From NCBI RefSeq assembly GCF_049472135.1, contig NZ_JBMOVV010000002.1:186001-250000 (forward strand): a stretch of DNA of 64,000 nt. The letters run 5' to 3'. The translations under genes were made by a program, and so were the position numbers. The notes beneath the pieces are model-generated. The model ran no database searches. It was not told the DNA's origin and saw nothing but the letters and a program-made list of their open reading frames with translations. Origin of the DNA: Arcobacter_B sp049472135. GTDB taxonomy: Bacteria; Campylobacterota; Campylobacteria; Campylobacterales; Arcobacteraceae. This document shows positions 1-8,673 of this stretch, piece by piece (position 1 is the first letter of the stretch; each line of letters begins with the position of its first letter).

Positions 1-1315
1 TAGTGTCATAGTTGTTTGAGATAAAGTCTTCATTTTCCATCATTTTTTGGTGGAAAGGAATAGTTGTTTTAATTCCTTCTACTTCGAACTCATTTAAAGC
101 TCTTTTCATAATGTTAATAGCTTTATTTCTATCTCTTCCCCAAACGATTAGTTTACCAATCATTGAGTCATAGTATGGTGGTACTACATAACCAGCATAT
201 ACATGAGAGTCAACTCTTACATTTCTTCCACCAGGAACAAACCATTGTTTTACTTTTCCTGGACAAGGTAAGAATGAGTTTGGATCTTCAGCAGTAATTC
301 TAACCTCAATTGCATGACCTCTGAATTTGATTTTTTCTTGAGGAGGTAACTCTTCACCTTCTGCAACTTTAATCATTAATTCAATAATATCAATTCCTGA
401 TACCATTTCTGATACAGGGTGTTCAACTTGAAGTCTAGTATTCATTTCCATGAAGTAAACATTTTGTTTGTCATCTGCTAAGAATTCAAATGTTCCTGCA
501 CCTTCATAGTTTAAGTATTTAGTAGCTTTTACTGCAACATCATGTAAATGTTTTCTTGTTTCATCATTTAATAAAATTGCTGGTGATTCTTCAATAACTT
601 TTTGATGTCTTCTTTGTAAAGAACAATCTCTCTCACCAATGTGAATAGCATTACCATGAGAATCTCCAACAACTTGAACCTCAATATGTCTTGGGTTGTT
701 AATAAATCTCTCAAGGTACATAGTACCATCACCAAATGCAGCTAATGCTTCAGAAGATGCAGCCATGAATAATTGGTCGAACTCAGACTCATCATTAATA
801 AGTCTCATTCCTCTACCACCACCACCTGCAGCAGCTTTTGCCATAATTGGGTAACCAATCTCAGCAGCAATTCTTCTTCCATCTTCAACAGTATGAACAG
901 CACCATCAGAACCAGGAACAACAGGAACACCTGCTCTTACCATCTCTTCTTTAGCTTTTGATTTATCAGCCATTTTTTCCATTACTTCAACAGAAGGACC
1001 AATAAATTTAATATTGTGAAGTCTACAGATTTCTACAAAGTCTTGATTTTCAGATAAGAAACCATAACCTGGGAAAATTGCATCACAACCTGTCATTTCA
1101 GCAGCTGTAATAATTGCTGGAATATTTAAGTATGAATCAGATGATTTAGCTCCACCAATACATACAGCTTCATCTGCATGCTTTAAGTATGAAGCATTTT
1201 TATCTCCAGCAGAGTAAACAGCAACAGACTTTTTACCCATCTCTCTAATAGTTCTAATAGCTCTTTGAACTATTTCACCTCTATTAGCGATTAATATTTT
1301 TTTAATTTCTGCCAT
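1..1315 (-). CDS. accC: Acetyl-CoA carboxylase, biotin carboxylase subunit (3' end cut by window edge)
   Basis: ATP-dependent carboxylation of biotin on AccB, the first half-reaction of malonyl-CoA synthesis in the cytoplasm. The reverse-strand translation starts MAEIKKILIANRGEI, the classic N-terminal nucleotide-binding start. It continues with the glycine-rich ATP-grasp loop (AAAGGGGRGM, around residue 160) and the EMNTRLQVEHPVSE signature. The reading frame is open to base 1, giving about 438 residues. The family is about 450 residues, so only the last ten or so are missing. Start ATG at 1313-1315, 12 bases after the accB stop, so accB-accC is one minus-strand operon. Confidence 0.97.
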   Translation of the reverse strand, partial: MAEIKKILIANRGEIVQRAIRTIREMGKKSVAVYSAGDKNASYLKHADEAVCIGGAKSSDSYLNIPAIITAAEMTGCDAIFPGYGFLSENQDFVEICRLHNIKFIGPSVEVMEKMADKSKAKEEMVRAGVPVVPGSDGAVHTVEDGRRIAAEIGYPIMAKAAAGGGGRGMRLINDESEFDQLFMAASSEALAAFGDGTMYLERFINNPRHIEVQVVGDSHGNAIHIGERDCSLQRRHQKVIEESPAILLNDETRKHLHDVAVKATKYLNYEGAGTFEFLADDKQNVYFMEMNTRLQVEHPVSEMVSGIDIIELMIKVAEGEELPPQEKIKFRGHAIEVRITAEDPNSFLPCPGKVKQWFVPGGRNVRVDSHVYAGYVVPPYYDSMIGKLIVWGRDRNKAINIMKRALNEFEVEGIKTTIPFHQKMMENEDFISNNYDT

Positions 1316-1327
1316 AATTAGCTCTTA

Positions 1328-1801
1328 TTATAATTTTTCAACAACAAAAATTGGCATGTCGTATTCTACAGGGTCACCATTACCTACTAAGATATCAACG
1401 ATTTTACAATCGTACTCAGCTTCAACCTCATTCATAATTTTCATAGCTTCTAAGATACATAAAGTTTGACCTTTTTTAACAGTATCTCCAACTTTAACAA
1501 ATGCTGGTGCTTCAGGAGATGGAGAAGCGTAGTAAGTTCCTACCATTGGTGATTTAATAGTTTCACCTGCAACTGCTGCAGCTGGTGTTTCAGAAGCAAC
1601 TGGTGCTTGTGCAATAGCTGGTGCAGAAGCTTGTGCAACTGGTGCTGCTTGTACATAAGCTGGTTCATTTGAAGTAACAATAGTACCTGATTCAAAACCT
1701 TTTTGCATAGCAATTTCGAATTCACCTTCTTTTACTTTAAGTTTGTTAAGTTCACTCTTATCAAATACTCTTATTAATTCTTTTATTTCTTTAAAATCCA
1801 T
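1328..1801 (-). CDS. accB: Biotin carboxyl carrier protein of acetyl-CoA carboxylase
   Basis: Carries biotin between the carboxylase and transferase subunits of acetyl-CoA carboxylase. At 157 residues it has the normal BCCP length. The N-terminal 35 residues are the usual short helical segment. Residues about 45-80 form an Ala/Pro/Gln-rich flexible linker, and the C-terminal half is the biotinyl domain with the EAMKIMNEVEAE motif whose Lys is biotinylated. It is the first gene of the accB-accC operon, with a likely promoter about 50 bases upstream. Confidence 0.97.
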   Translation of the reverse strand: MDFKEIKELIRVFDKSELNKLKVKEGEFEIAMQKGFESGTIVTSNEPAYVQAAPVAQASAPAIAQAPVASETPAAAVAGETIKSPMVGTYYASPSPEAPAFVKVGDTVKKGQTLCILEAMKIMNEVEAEYDCKIVDILVGNGDPVEYDMPIFVVEKL

Positions 1802-1852
1802 AATCAGCCTTTTTAATTCGTCAAATTTTTTAGATATATTATCAAAAATTAG

Positions 1853-1858
1853 ATTATA
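1853..1858 (-). promoter_or_regulatory. Putative -10 box of accBC
   Basis: The reverse strand reads TATAAT here, about 51 bases upstream of the accB start. The spacing suits a sigma-70 promoter with a short leader. Campylobacterota promoters often lack a clear -35, and none is claimed. Confidence 0.5.
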
Positions 1859-1944
1859 AGTATATTTTTAACATATAATAAAAGCTTCCTTTAAGGAAAA
1901 AACTAGATTTTTTTCTAAATTTTATATTATTCAATTAAATTTGC

Positions 1945-1950
1945 TATAAT
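1945..1950 (+). promoter_or_regulatory. Putative -10 box of the dCMP deaminase gene
   Basis: TATAAT preceded by TTGC, with the predicted transcript start about 18 bases before the ATG at 1975. AGGA at 1966-1969 provides the ribosome site. This promoter probably also serves the overlapping methyltransferase gene. Confidence 0.55.
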
Positions 1951-1974
1951 TTCAAAAAATTCTATAGGAATAAA

Positions 1975-2415
1975 ATGCTAAATGATCAAACATTTATAAA
2001 TATAGCCCATGAAATTGCAAGTGCATCTAAATGTGTATCTAAGCAAGTTGGTGCAGTTATAGTTAAAGATGGAAGAATTCTATCAACTGGATACAATGGT
2101 ACTCCTGCTGGTTACACAAACTGTAGTGAACACTGGAAGGGTGAATATACAAAAGATCATCATGATTGGTCTAAAACATATGAAATACATGCTGAAATGA
2201 ATGCTATTATTTGGGCAGCAAGAAAAGGTATTTCAATTGAAGGTGCTACTATTTATGTAACTTTAGAGCCTTGTAGTGAATGTTCTAAAAACTTAATAGC
2301 AGCTGGAATAACAAGAATTGTTTATGATAGAGCATATGAACACACAAATTCAGAAGTTGTATCAAAATTTATAAAAGATAATAATGTAGTAATACAGAGG
2401 TTACAGAAAAATTAG
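1975..2415 (+). CDS. Deoxycytidylate (dCMP) deaminase family protein
   Basis: Zinc-dependent deaminase of 146 residues, probably converting dCMP to dUMP for thymidylate synthesis. The zinc site is clear: HAEMNAI (His and catalytic Glu, about residues 72-78) and PCSECSKNLIAAGI (two Cys, about residues 99-102). The N-terminal SKCVSKQVGAVIVKDGRILSTGYNGTP stretch is typical of the ComEB/dCMP deaminase branch rather than of cytidine deaminase. A tRNA adenosine deaminase is less likely given that N-terminal insert. Its stop codon lies within the next gene's proposed start. Confidence 0.88.
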   Translation: MLNDQTFINIAHEIASASKCVSKQVGAVIVKDGRILSTGYNGTPAGYTNCSEHWKGEYTKDHHDWSKTYEIHAEMNAIIWAARKGISIEGATIYVTLEPCSECSKNLIAAGITRIVYDRAYEHTNSEVVSKFIKDNNVVIQRLQKN

Positions 2416-3013
2416 TTTAAATAAAAAGTATAAAGTAGGAAGCAAATACAATAGCTCATTTTACAATCCTGTAATAAAAAGGTATGGAATAAGTCATCAA
2501 GCTGTTCACTGGCAATCAAAATATACTCAATATAAAAGATTTGAGATATTAACATCATTTATTATAGATGATATAAAACAAAGTAGTCTAGTTGATGCAG
2601 GTTGTGGTTTTGCAGAGTTTTATTTATATCTGAAAAAAAACTCTCTTACTCCAAAAGAGTACATAGGACTTGATATGGAAGAAGAGATGATAAATCTTGC
2701 AAAAAAAAGAACACCAAATTTAAATCTAAAAATCTCAAATATCTTACAAGACACCTTAGAAATCAAAGATTATTATATATGTAGTGGTGCTTTAAACATA
2801 TTAACACAAGAAGAAACACTAATTTTTATAAGTAAATGTTTTAATAATTCAAAAAAAGGTTTTGTTTTTAATTTTTTAAAACAAGACACTTTAAATAGTG
2901 TACACTACAGCGATATACTGGAGTTTTGTAAAACACTACCATGTGAAATCAAAGTACAAAATGGTTACTTAGATAATGACATAAGTGTGTACTTAAAGAA
3001 ATCACTTGACTAA
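2411..3013 (+). CDS. Class I SAM-dependent methyltransferase, probable ATT start
   Basis: The first ATG in this frame is at 2675, but coding sequence clearly extends upstream. The frame is open back to a stop at 2390-2392 and encodes, before that ATG, VDAGCGFAEFYLYL. This is methyltransferase motif I (SAM-binding loop), followed by YIGLDMEEEM (acidic motif II). A start at 2675 would remove the SAM site. No ATG, GTG or TTG exists between 2393 and 2675. ATT at 2411-2413 sits 10 bases after AGAGG and overlaps the upstream TAG stop, giving about 200 residues, and it is my chosen start. The substrate is unknown. The alternatives are a ribosomal frameshift from the upstream gene or a sequencing error. 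Confidence 0.7.
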   Translation: MSLNKKYKVGSKYNSSFYNPVIKRYGISHQAVHWQSKYTQYKRFEILTSFIIDDIKQSSLVDAGCGFAEFYLYLKKNSLTPKEYIGLDMEEEMINLAKKRTPNLNLKISNILQDTLEIKDYYICSGALNILTQEETLIFISKCFNNSKKGFVFNFLKQDTLNSVHYSDILEFCKTLPCEIKVQNGYLDNDISVYLKKSLD

Positions 3014-3023
3014 TTAGTTAAGT
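3004..3023. repeat. Near-perfect palindrome upstream of lutABC
   Basis: Ten-base arms read ACTTGACTAA / TTAGTTAAGT, with one mismatched pair. It overlaps the methyltransferase stop codon and lies just upstream of the lut promoter. It could be an operator or a weak hairpin. No T-run follows, so a terminator role is doubtful. Confidence 0.4.
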
Positions 3024-3028
3024 AAATC

Positions 3029-3067
3029 CAAAAATATCATACATATTTCATACGCAAAGTATAGAAT
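3029..3067 (+). promoter_or_regulatory. lutABC promoter with TCAT direct repeats
   Basis: CAAAAATATCATA (3029-3041) contains the first TCAT (3037-3040). The second TCAT is at 3048-3051, 11 bases on, and TAGAAT (3062-3067) fits a -10 box exactly 10 bases after it. The predicted start is near 3074 and AAAGGAG lies at 3082-3088. The same block, repeats and spacings recur before dctP at 9314-9352. An 11-base direct repeat overlapping the -35 position is typical of OmpR-family activators. Confidence 0.6.
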
Positions 3068-3093
3068 TAGTTTATAACAACAAAGGAGTATGT

Positions 3094-3843
3094 ATGAAAG
3101 TTGGTCTATTTATTCCATGTTTTATGAATGAACTTTACCCAGACATTTGTAAAGCAACATATAAAATATTAAAAAAACAAGGTTTAGAGATTGATTATCC
3201 AATGAGTCAAACTTGCTGTGGTCAACCTATGGCAAACTCTGGATGTTCAAAAAGTATTGAAACATTAGCAAAGCAATTTGTTAAGAACTTTAAAGAGTAT
3301 GACTATATTGTAGCTCCTAGTGGTTCATGTGTTTCAATGGTAAAAGAACACTATGCACCATTTTTCAATAATGATTCAGATTACAATAAAGTGAAAGCTT
3401 CAATATATGAAGTATGTGAATTTTTACATGATGTAATAGGTGTTGAAAATCTTAATGTTGATGTATCATTCCCACATAAAGTTGGTCTTCATAACTCTTG
3501 TCATGGACATAGAGTACTAAAACTTGGAACAGCAAGTGAACTAAATGTTCCATATAACTCAAAACTAGAAAATATTTTAAATACTGTTAAAGATATTGAA
3601 CTAGTAGAATTAAAAAGAAAAGATGAGTGTTGTGGATTTGGTGGAACATTTAGTGTTGCAGAAGAAGATGTTTCAGTTGCCATGGGTAAAGATAGAATCA
3701 AAGATCATCTAGACTCTGATGCAAAAGTAATGACAGGTGCAGATATGTCATGTCTTATGCATATGGATGGATTAATAAATAGAAACAACTATCCAATTAA
3801 AGTAATGCATATTACACAAATCTTAGCAGGAGAAGAACTATGA
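3094..3843 (+). CDS. lutA: Lactate utilization protein A (Fe-S subunit, CCG domains)
   Basis: LutA/LldE-type subunit of the non-flavin L-lactate oxidising complex, which oxidises L-lactate to pyruvate. It has 249 residues, the usual length. Two cysteine-rich CCG motifs bind the cluster or heterodisulfide-type site: TCCGQP at about residues 40-45 and ECCGFGG at about 178-184. The further GLHNSCHGHR segment is also typical. Start ATG 3094, five bases after AAAGGAG. It overlaps lutB by four bases (ATGA), so lutABC is translationally coupled. Confidence 0.93.
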   Translation: MKVGLFIPCFMNELYPDICKATYKILKKQGLEIDYPMSQTCCGQPMANSGCSKSIETLAKQFVKNFKEYDYIVAPSGSCVSMVKEHYAPFFNNDSDYNKVKASIYEVCEFLHDVIGVENLNVDVSFPHKVGLHNSCHGHRVLKLGTASELNVPYNSKLENILNTVKDIELVELKRKDECCGFGGTFSVAEEDVSVAMGKDRIKDHLDSDAKVMTGADMSCLMHMDGLINRNNYPIKVMHITQILAGEEL

Positions 3844-5210
3844 GTACACATCCAGAGAATGCGAAAAAGTTTGTAGCTAATGATGAAAGAATGCATTGGC
3901 ATGATGAGGCTTTATGGTTTGTAAGAGCAAAAAGAGACTTAGCTTCTAAATCAATTCCTGAATGGGAAAAATTAAGAGAGTATGCAAGTCAAATCAAAAC
4001 TCATACAATGGCTAACTTAGACAAATATCTTTTAGAGTTTGAAAAAAATGCTAATGCAAAAGGTATTACAGTTCACTGGGCATCTGATGCACAAGAGCAC
4101 AATGAAATTGCATATAGACTTCTAAAAGAAAAAGGTGTAAAAAAGTTAGTAAAATCTAAATCAATGCTTACAGAAGAGTGTCACTTAAACCCTTTCTTAG
4201 AGCAAAGAGGGATTGAAGTAATTGATACAGATTTAGGTGAGAGAATTGTTCAATTAAGAAATGAACCACCTTCACATATTGTACTTCCTGCAATTCACTT
4301 AAAGAAAATGGATGTATCTGATACTTTCCATGAAAAATTAGGTACTGAAAAAGGAAATGATGATCCAACTTATCTAACAAGAGCAGCAAGAGCAAGTTTA
4401 AGAGAAGATTTCTTAACAGCAGATGCTGGTATGACAGGTGTAAACTTTGCAGTTGCAAATACAGGTGGTGTTGTTGTTTGTACAAATGAAGGAAATGCTG
4501 ATATGGGTTCTTCAGTTCCTAAATTCCATATTGCTTCTATGGGAATGGAAAAAATCATTCCAAGACTTGAAGATTTATCTGTATTTACAAGACTGCTTGC
4601 AAGAAGTGCAACAGGGCAACCTATTACTTCTTATACTTCACACTTCCATGGTCCTGTTGAAGGTGGAGAAATGCATATTATTATTGTTGACAATAAAAGA
4701 AGTGAATTTTTAAGTTCAACAAAATATAAAAAAGCATTAAATTGTATTAGATGTGGTGCATGTATGAATACATGTCCTGTTTACAGAAGAAGTGGAGGGC
4801 ACTCGTATGAGTATACAATTCCTGGACCTATTGGTTCTGTTTTAGGTTCGGTTAAAGAGCCAGAAAAACACAATAGTTTACCATTTGCTTGTACTTTATG
4901 TGGTTCATGTTCTCATGTTTGTCCTGCTAAAATCGACTTAGATTCTCAACTTTATGCTAGAAGACAAGATTTAAGCGAAATGAACTTAATTGATCCAAAG
5001 AAAAAAATGGCAATGAAAGTTACAGCATGGCTAATGAGTAAACCAACACTATTTAATTTAGCAGGAAAAGTTGCAAGAAAAGTAGTTCCAAAACTTCCTA
5101 ACTCAATTTTATATAACAAATCAAATGTTTGGGGAAGACAAAGAGACTTACCAAAAATGCCAGAGAAAAGCTTTAAAGAGATGTTTGAACAAGGAGAATT
5201 AGATGACTAG
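3840..5210 (+). CDS. lutB: Lactate utilization protein B (ferredoxin-type Fe-S subunit)
   Basis: LutB/LldF-type subunit of 456 residues, normal for the family. The N-terminal part is the LUD domain (EKGVKKLVKSKSMLTEE, then GMTGVNFAVANTGGVV). Two 4Fe-4S motifs follow: CIRCGACMNTCP at about residue 302 and CTLCGSCSHVCP at about 351. It is expected to pass electrons from lactate oxidation towards the quinone pool with LutA and LutC. It overlaps lutC by eight bases. Confidence 0.94.
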   Translation: MSTHPENAKKFVANDERMHWHDEALWFVRAKRDLASKSIPEWEKLREYASQIKTHTMANLDKYLLEFEKNANAKGITVHWASDAQEHNEIAYRLLKEKGVKKLVKSKSMLTEECHLNPFLEQRGIEVIDTDLGERIVQLRNEPPSHIVLPAIHLKKMDVSDTFHEKLGTEKGNDDPTYLTRAARASLREDFLTADAGMTGVNFAVANTGGVVVCTNEGNADMGSSVPKFHIASMGMEKIIPRLEDLSVFTRLLARSATGQPITSYTSHFHGPVEGGEMHIIIVDNKRSEFLSSTKYKKALNCIRCGACMNTCPVYRRSGGHSYEYTIPGPIGSVLGSVKEPEKHNSLPFACTLCGSCSHVCPAKIDLDSQLYARRQDLSEMNLIDPKKKMAMKVTAWLMSKPTLFNLAGKVARKVVPKLPNSILYNKSNVWGRQRDLPKMPEKSFKEMFEQGELDD

Positions 5211-5793
5211 TAAAGAAAAAATTCTAAGTAGTATTAGAAAAAACAATGTAGTTGAAAATGTTGAACTTCCAAACTCATATGAAAACTTTGGTATTACTTT
5301 TGAAGATAAATTTGAAAAGTTCTCAACAATGATTGAATCAGTTGGAGGTAAAGCTTTACTAATTGATAAAGCTGATTTAGAAAAAACAATAAAAGAACTT
5401 TATCCTGATGAAAAAATCATTGCTTCAAATGTAGAAGGATTCTCTTTAAAAAACTTTGAGCCAAATGATGAAGAAGATGCACATAACTTAAGAGATATAG
5501 ATTTAGCAGTTGTAAGAGGAAACTTTGCAATTGCAGAAAATGGTGCTGTTTGGATGAAAAATGAGAATAATAGACATAGATGTTTATACTTTATTGCTCA
5601 AAATATTGTTACTGTTTTAGATGAAAAAGAGATTTTAAATAATATGCATGAAGCATATGACAAAATTAGTTTTGAACAGGCTGGTTATGGAGTGTTTATC
5701 TCTGGTCCATCAAAAACAGCTGATATTGAACAATCATTAGTAATTGGAGCACATGGACCAAAGTCAGGATATGTAATTTTTACAAAATCTTGA
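5203..5793 (+). CDS. lutC: Lactate utilization protein C (LUD domain)
   Basis: LutC/LldG-type subunit of 196 residues with a single LUD domain. The conserved AENGAVWMKNENN stretch and the C-terminal ISGPSKTADIEQSLVIGAHGPKSGYVIF are diagnostic. It is the third gene of the overlapping lutABC set. Together the three form the L-lactate dehydrogenase complex known from Campylobacter and Bacillus. A -10-like box lies immediately after its stop and begins the next unit. Confidence 0.93.
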   Translation: MTSKEKILSSIRKNNVVENVELPNSYENFGITFEDKFEKFSTMIESVGGKALLIDKADLEKTIKELYPDEKIIASNVEGFSLKNFEPNDEEDAHNLRDIDLAVVRGNFAIAENGAVWMKNENNRHRCLYFIAQNIVTVLDEKEILNNMHEAYDKISFEQAGYGVFISGPSKTADIEQSLVIGAHGPKSGYVIFTKS

Positions 5794-5799
5794 TATAAT
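5794..5799 (+). promoter_or_regulatory. Putative -10 box of the sensor kinase gene
   Basis: TATAAT directly after the lutC stop codon, with a predicted start near 5806 and AGAAGGG just before the ATG at 5821. It would give the two-component pair its own transcript in addition to read-through from lutABC. Confidence 0.45.
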
Positions 5800-5820
5800 G
5801 GCTAAATAGAAGGGTTTTTA

Positions 5821-8013
5821 ATGATTAAATTTATACTATTTAGCTTACTAATAATAAATTTCTTATATGCAAATAATTCAAAAGAAGTGTTATTACTTCA
5901 CTCATATCACAAAGGATATATTTGGAGTGATGACATTTCTAAAACTATTGAAAAAAAGCTTGATAAACACAATAATATTGAACTAACTACTGTTTATATG
6001 GATACAAAACATATCGCTGATCCAATATATTTAGATAAATTAGCAGCTTTATATAAAGAGCAATTTAAAACAAGAAATTTTGACTTAATTATTGCAAGTG
6101 ATAATAATGCTTTTGATTTTGTAATAAGGTATCATAACTATCTTTTTAAAGAATTACCTGTACTTTTTTGTGGAATAAACAACTTTGATCAAGCCTTACT
6201 TGATGAAAACAATATGAAAAAATATATGACAGGTGTTGTTGAACAAGTAGATTTAGAAAAAAACTTTAAATTAATAAAAGATTTACATCCAAATATCAAT
6301 AAACTTCTAATTATAAATGATAGATCGAAAACAGGTTTAGCTGTAAAAAGAGACCTAAGAAATATCATAAAAAAGTACAAAAAAGAGTTTAAAATTGAGT
6401 ATGTAGATAAAATGGAAATCAAAACTCTAAAAGACAAAGTTTCAAAACTTGGAGAAAATGATGTCATTTTATTTGTACTTCTTTTTAAAGATACAACTGG
6501 GAAATACTTCACTTATAAACAAAGTTTTTTAGAGATAAAAGCTGCTAGTAATGTACCTATTTATGGTCTTTGGGACTTTTATTTAAACTATGGAATAGTT
6601 GGTGGGTTATTAACATCTGCTGTTGCACAAGGTGAATCAGTAGCAAAAATGGCAATGGATGTTTTAAATGGTAAAAATATAAAGGACATCCCTGTAATTG
6701 ATAAATCACCAAATAGATATATGTTTGATTTCAATGAACTAAATAGATTTAATATTGACGTTGACAATCACTTAGATGATTATATTTTAATAAATGAACC
6801 AAATGCTGTTTATAGAAAATTTATAAAGTTTATAGTTTTAGCAATAGTTGTTATTATGGTACTTAGTATTATTGTTGTTATTTTAAGAGCAAATATTAAA
6901 AGAAGAAAAAAACTTGAACTTGCTTTATCAAACCAACTTGAATTTGATAAAGTTTTACTTGATACTATTCCTAATCCAATCTATTATAAAAATGTTGAAG
7001 GTAAATTTTTAGGATGTAATTTAAGTTTTGCAAACCTTGTAAACAAAGATAGAAATGAGATTATTGGGAAAAGTGCTTTTGATTTTTTCCCATATGAAGT
7101 TGCACTAAAAAATACAAATATCGACCAAGAACTAATGCAAACATTTAGTACTAGTACTTCAGAGTTTACATTTTATACACCATCAAGTCATATGAAGCAC
7201 ATAATTTTAAATAAAGCTGTTTATAAAAACATTGATGGAAGTGTTGGTGGAATCGTATGTATTATGGATGATATTACAGAAAGAGTACAACAAAAACAAT
7301 TTTTAATTCAACAAAGTAAATTAGCTGAAATGGGTGATATGGTTGCAGCAATTGCTCATCAATGGAATGAGCCTCTAATAGAATTATCTGCACAAGTTCA
7401 AGATATTCAGACTTCTTATTTATTAAATGAATTAAAAGATGTTGATGTAAAAGATTTTGTAAATGACTCAATGGTTCAAATCAAATATATGTCAAAAACA
7501 TTAAGTGACTTTAGAAACTTCCTAAAACCTTCTACAAAGAAGAAACTATTCTCAATTTCAAAAGCCTTAAATGAAATAAATGAGATTATTGGGAAACAAA
7601 TCTTTTACTCAAATATCAATATGAAGTTCAACTATAAAAATGAGAATGAAGAGCTTTTAATTTATGGTTATGAAAACGAATTTAAACAAGTTTTATTAAA
7701 TTTAATTAATAATGCAAAAAATAAAATTCTTGAAAGAAACAATGACCACAACAATAAAGGTAATATTGATATTAATATACAAAGAGATAAAAATTATAAT
7801 ATAATAGAAATATGTGATGATGGTGGAGCTATTGAAGATAAAATCATAAACTCTATTTTCCAACCTTACTTTACAACAAAAAAAGATGGTACGGGAATAG
7901 GTCTTTATATGGCAAAGGTAATTATTGAAGATAAAATGAGAGGTTCAATTACAGTAAGAAACGATCATGAAAATGTAATCTTTACTATAAAACTTCCTCA
8001 CAAAAAGGTTTGA
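5821..8013 (+). CDS. Sensor histidine kinase with periplasmic ABC-substrate-binding-like domain and PAS
   Basis: A 730-residue membrane kinase. The signal-like N-terminus (IKFILFSLLIINFLYA) is followed by a roughly 300-residue periplasmic domain resembling ABC transporter substrate-binding proteins. One membrane helix lies near 333-355, a PAS domain at about 375-490, the HisKA box with His513 in IAHQWNEPL, and a HATPase domain (NLINNAKN near 627, then GTGIGLYMAK). The H-box has NE where the other kinases in this window have RQ. Its position between lutABC and a TRAP operon suggests that it senses lactate or a related acid; this is inference. The response regulator follows directly. Confidence 0.88.
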   Translation: MIKFILFSLLIINFLYANNSKEVLLLHSYHKGYIWSDDISKTIEKKLDKHNNIELTTVYMDTKHIADPIYLDKLAALYKEQFKTRNFDLIIASDNNAFDFVIRYHNYLFKELPVLFCGINNFDQALLDENNMKKYMTGVVEQVDLEKNFKLIKDLHPNINKLLIINDRSKTGLAVKRDLRNIIKKYKKEFKIEYVDKMEIKTLKDKVSKLGENDVILFVLLFKDTTGKYFTYKQSFLEIKAASNVPIYGLWDFYLNYGIVGGLLTSAVAQGESVAKMAMDVLNGKNIKDIPVIDKSPNRYMFDFNELNRFNIDVDNHLDDYILINEPNAVYRKFIKFIVLAIVVIMVLSIIVVILRANIKRRKKLELALSNQLEFDKVLLDTIPNPIYYKNVEGKFLGCNLSFANLVNKDRNEIIGKSAFDFFPYEVALKNTNIDQELMQTFSTSTSEFTFYTPSSHMKHIILNKAVYKNIDGSVGGIVCIMDDITERVQQKQFLIQQSKLAEMGDMVAAIAHQWNEPLIELSAQVQDIQTSYLLNELKDVDVKDFVNDSMVQIKYMSKTLSDFRNFLKPSTKKKLFSISKALNEINEIIGKQIFYSNINMKFNYKNENEELLIYGYENEFKQVLLNLINNAKNKILERNNDHNNKGNIDINIQRDKNYNIIEICDDGGAIEDKIINSIFQPYFTTKKDGTGIGLYMAKVIIEDKMRGSITVRNDHENVIFTIKLPHKKV

Positions 8014-8015
8014 AA

Positions 8016-8666
8016 ATGAAAATTTTACTTTTAGAAGATAATAAAAAATTAAATGAAACAATAAAAAAAAGATTAAAGCTAAAAGGTTATTCAGTAGAGG
8101 CTTATACAGATGGTGCTGAAGTTTATGAAAAAATCACAGATGGATACAGCTGTTTTATTTTGGATATTAATGTTCCAAATGTAGATGGGATTAAAATTCT
8201 TAAAAAAATTAGAGAGTTTTATGAAACTATACCTGTGATTATAATATCTGCAAGTGTTGAACTTGATGTAATAAAAGAGTCTTATGACTTTGGATGTAAT
8301 GATTATTTAAAGAAACCTTTCTTTATTGATGAGTTAGAGATTAAAATTGAGAAGTTATGTAACATTCAAGATGAATACTTACATTTTGACAAAGATTGTT
8401 ATTTTGATTATAAATCATCAACAGTTGTAATTGATGGGGAAGATTATAGACTAACAAAAAAAGAAAGACTACTAATGAATCTTTTTTTAACTAAAAAAAA
8501 TCAGGTTTTGTCATATGAAAGTATTGAAAATTATGTATGGGAAGGAAGCTTCGCTTCTTTAGAATCTATAAGAAGTTTAATAAGAAGACTAAGAAAAGTT
8601 CTCCAAAGAGATTATATTCAAACAGTTGTAGATACGGGATATATCTTTAAAACTGAGACTAACTAA
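8016..8666 (+). CDS. OmpR-family response regulator
   Basis: Receiver plus winged-helix regulator, 216 residues from the ATG at 8016. The ATG has AAAAAGG seven bases upstream. A TTG at 8010 overlapping the kinase stop is possible but too close to that ribosome site. The acidic pair is ED near residue 7, the phospho-acceptor Asp about 50 (FILDINVPN), and the conserved Lys lies in YLKKPFF. The C-terminal DNA-binding domain contains SIRSLIRRLRKVL and ends with the usual GYIF hairpin. It is the likely partner of the upstream kinase and the best candidate to bind the TCAT repeats before lutA and dctP. Confidence 0.9.
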   Translation: MKILLLEDNKKLNETIKKRLKLKGYSVEAYTDGAEVYEKITDGYSCFILDINVPNVDGIKILKKIREFYETIPVIIISASVELDVIKESYDFGCNDYLKKPFFIDELEIKIEKLCNIQDEYLHFDKDCYFDYKSSTVVIDGEDYRLTKKERLLMNLFLTKKNQVLSYESIENYVWEGSFASLESIRSLIRRLRKVLQRDYIQTVVDTGYIFKTETN

Positions 8667-8673
8667 AGTCTCA
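8654..8673. terminator. Bidirectional hairpin between convergent genes
   Basis: Arms TGAGACT (8654-8660) and AGTCTCA (8667-8673) with a six-base loop holding the response regulator stop. It sits exactly at the 3' overlap of the two converging genes and plausibly ends both transcripts. Confidence 0.5.

Noticed and set aside
773..961. Plus-strand open frame of 62 codons
   Set aside because: It lies wholly inside accC on the other strand; the Ser/Thr/Asn-rich product is a shadow of that gene.
2675..3013. Methyltransferase gene starting at the first ATG
   Set aside because: This would delete the SAM-binding motif encoded just upstream, so an earlier non-standard start is preferred.
4168..4713. 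Open frames of 62-105 codons inside lutB
   Set aside because: They are shadows in other frames; their Leu-rich low-complexity products have no ribosome site, and LutB itself is certain.
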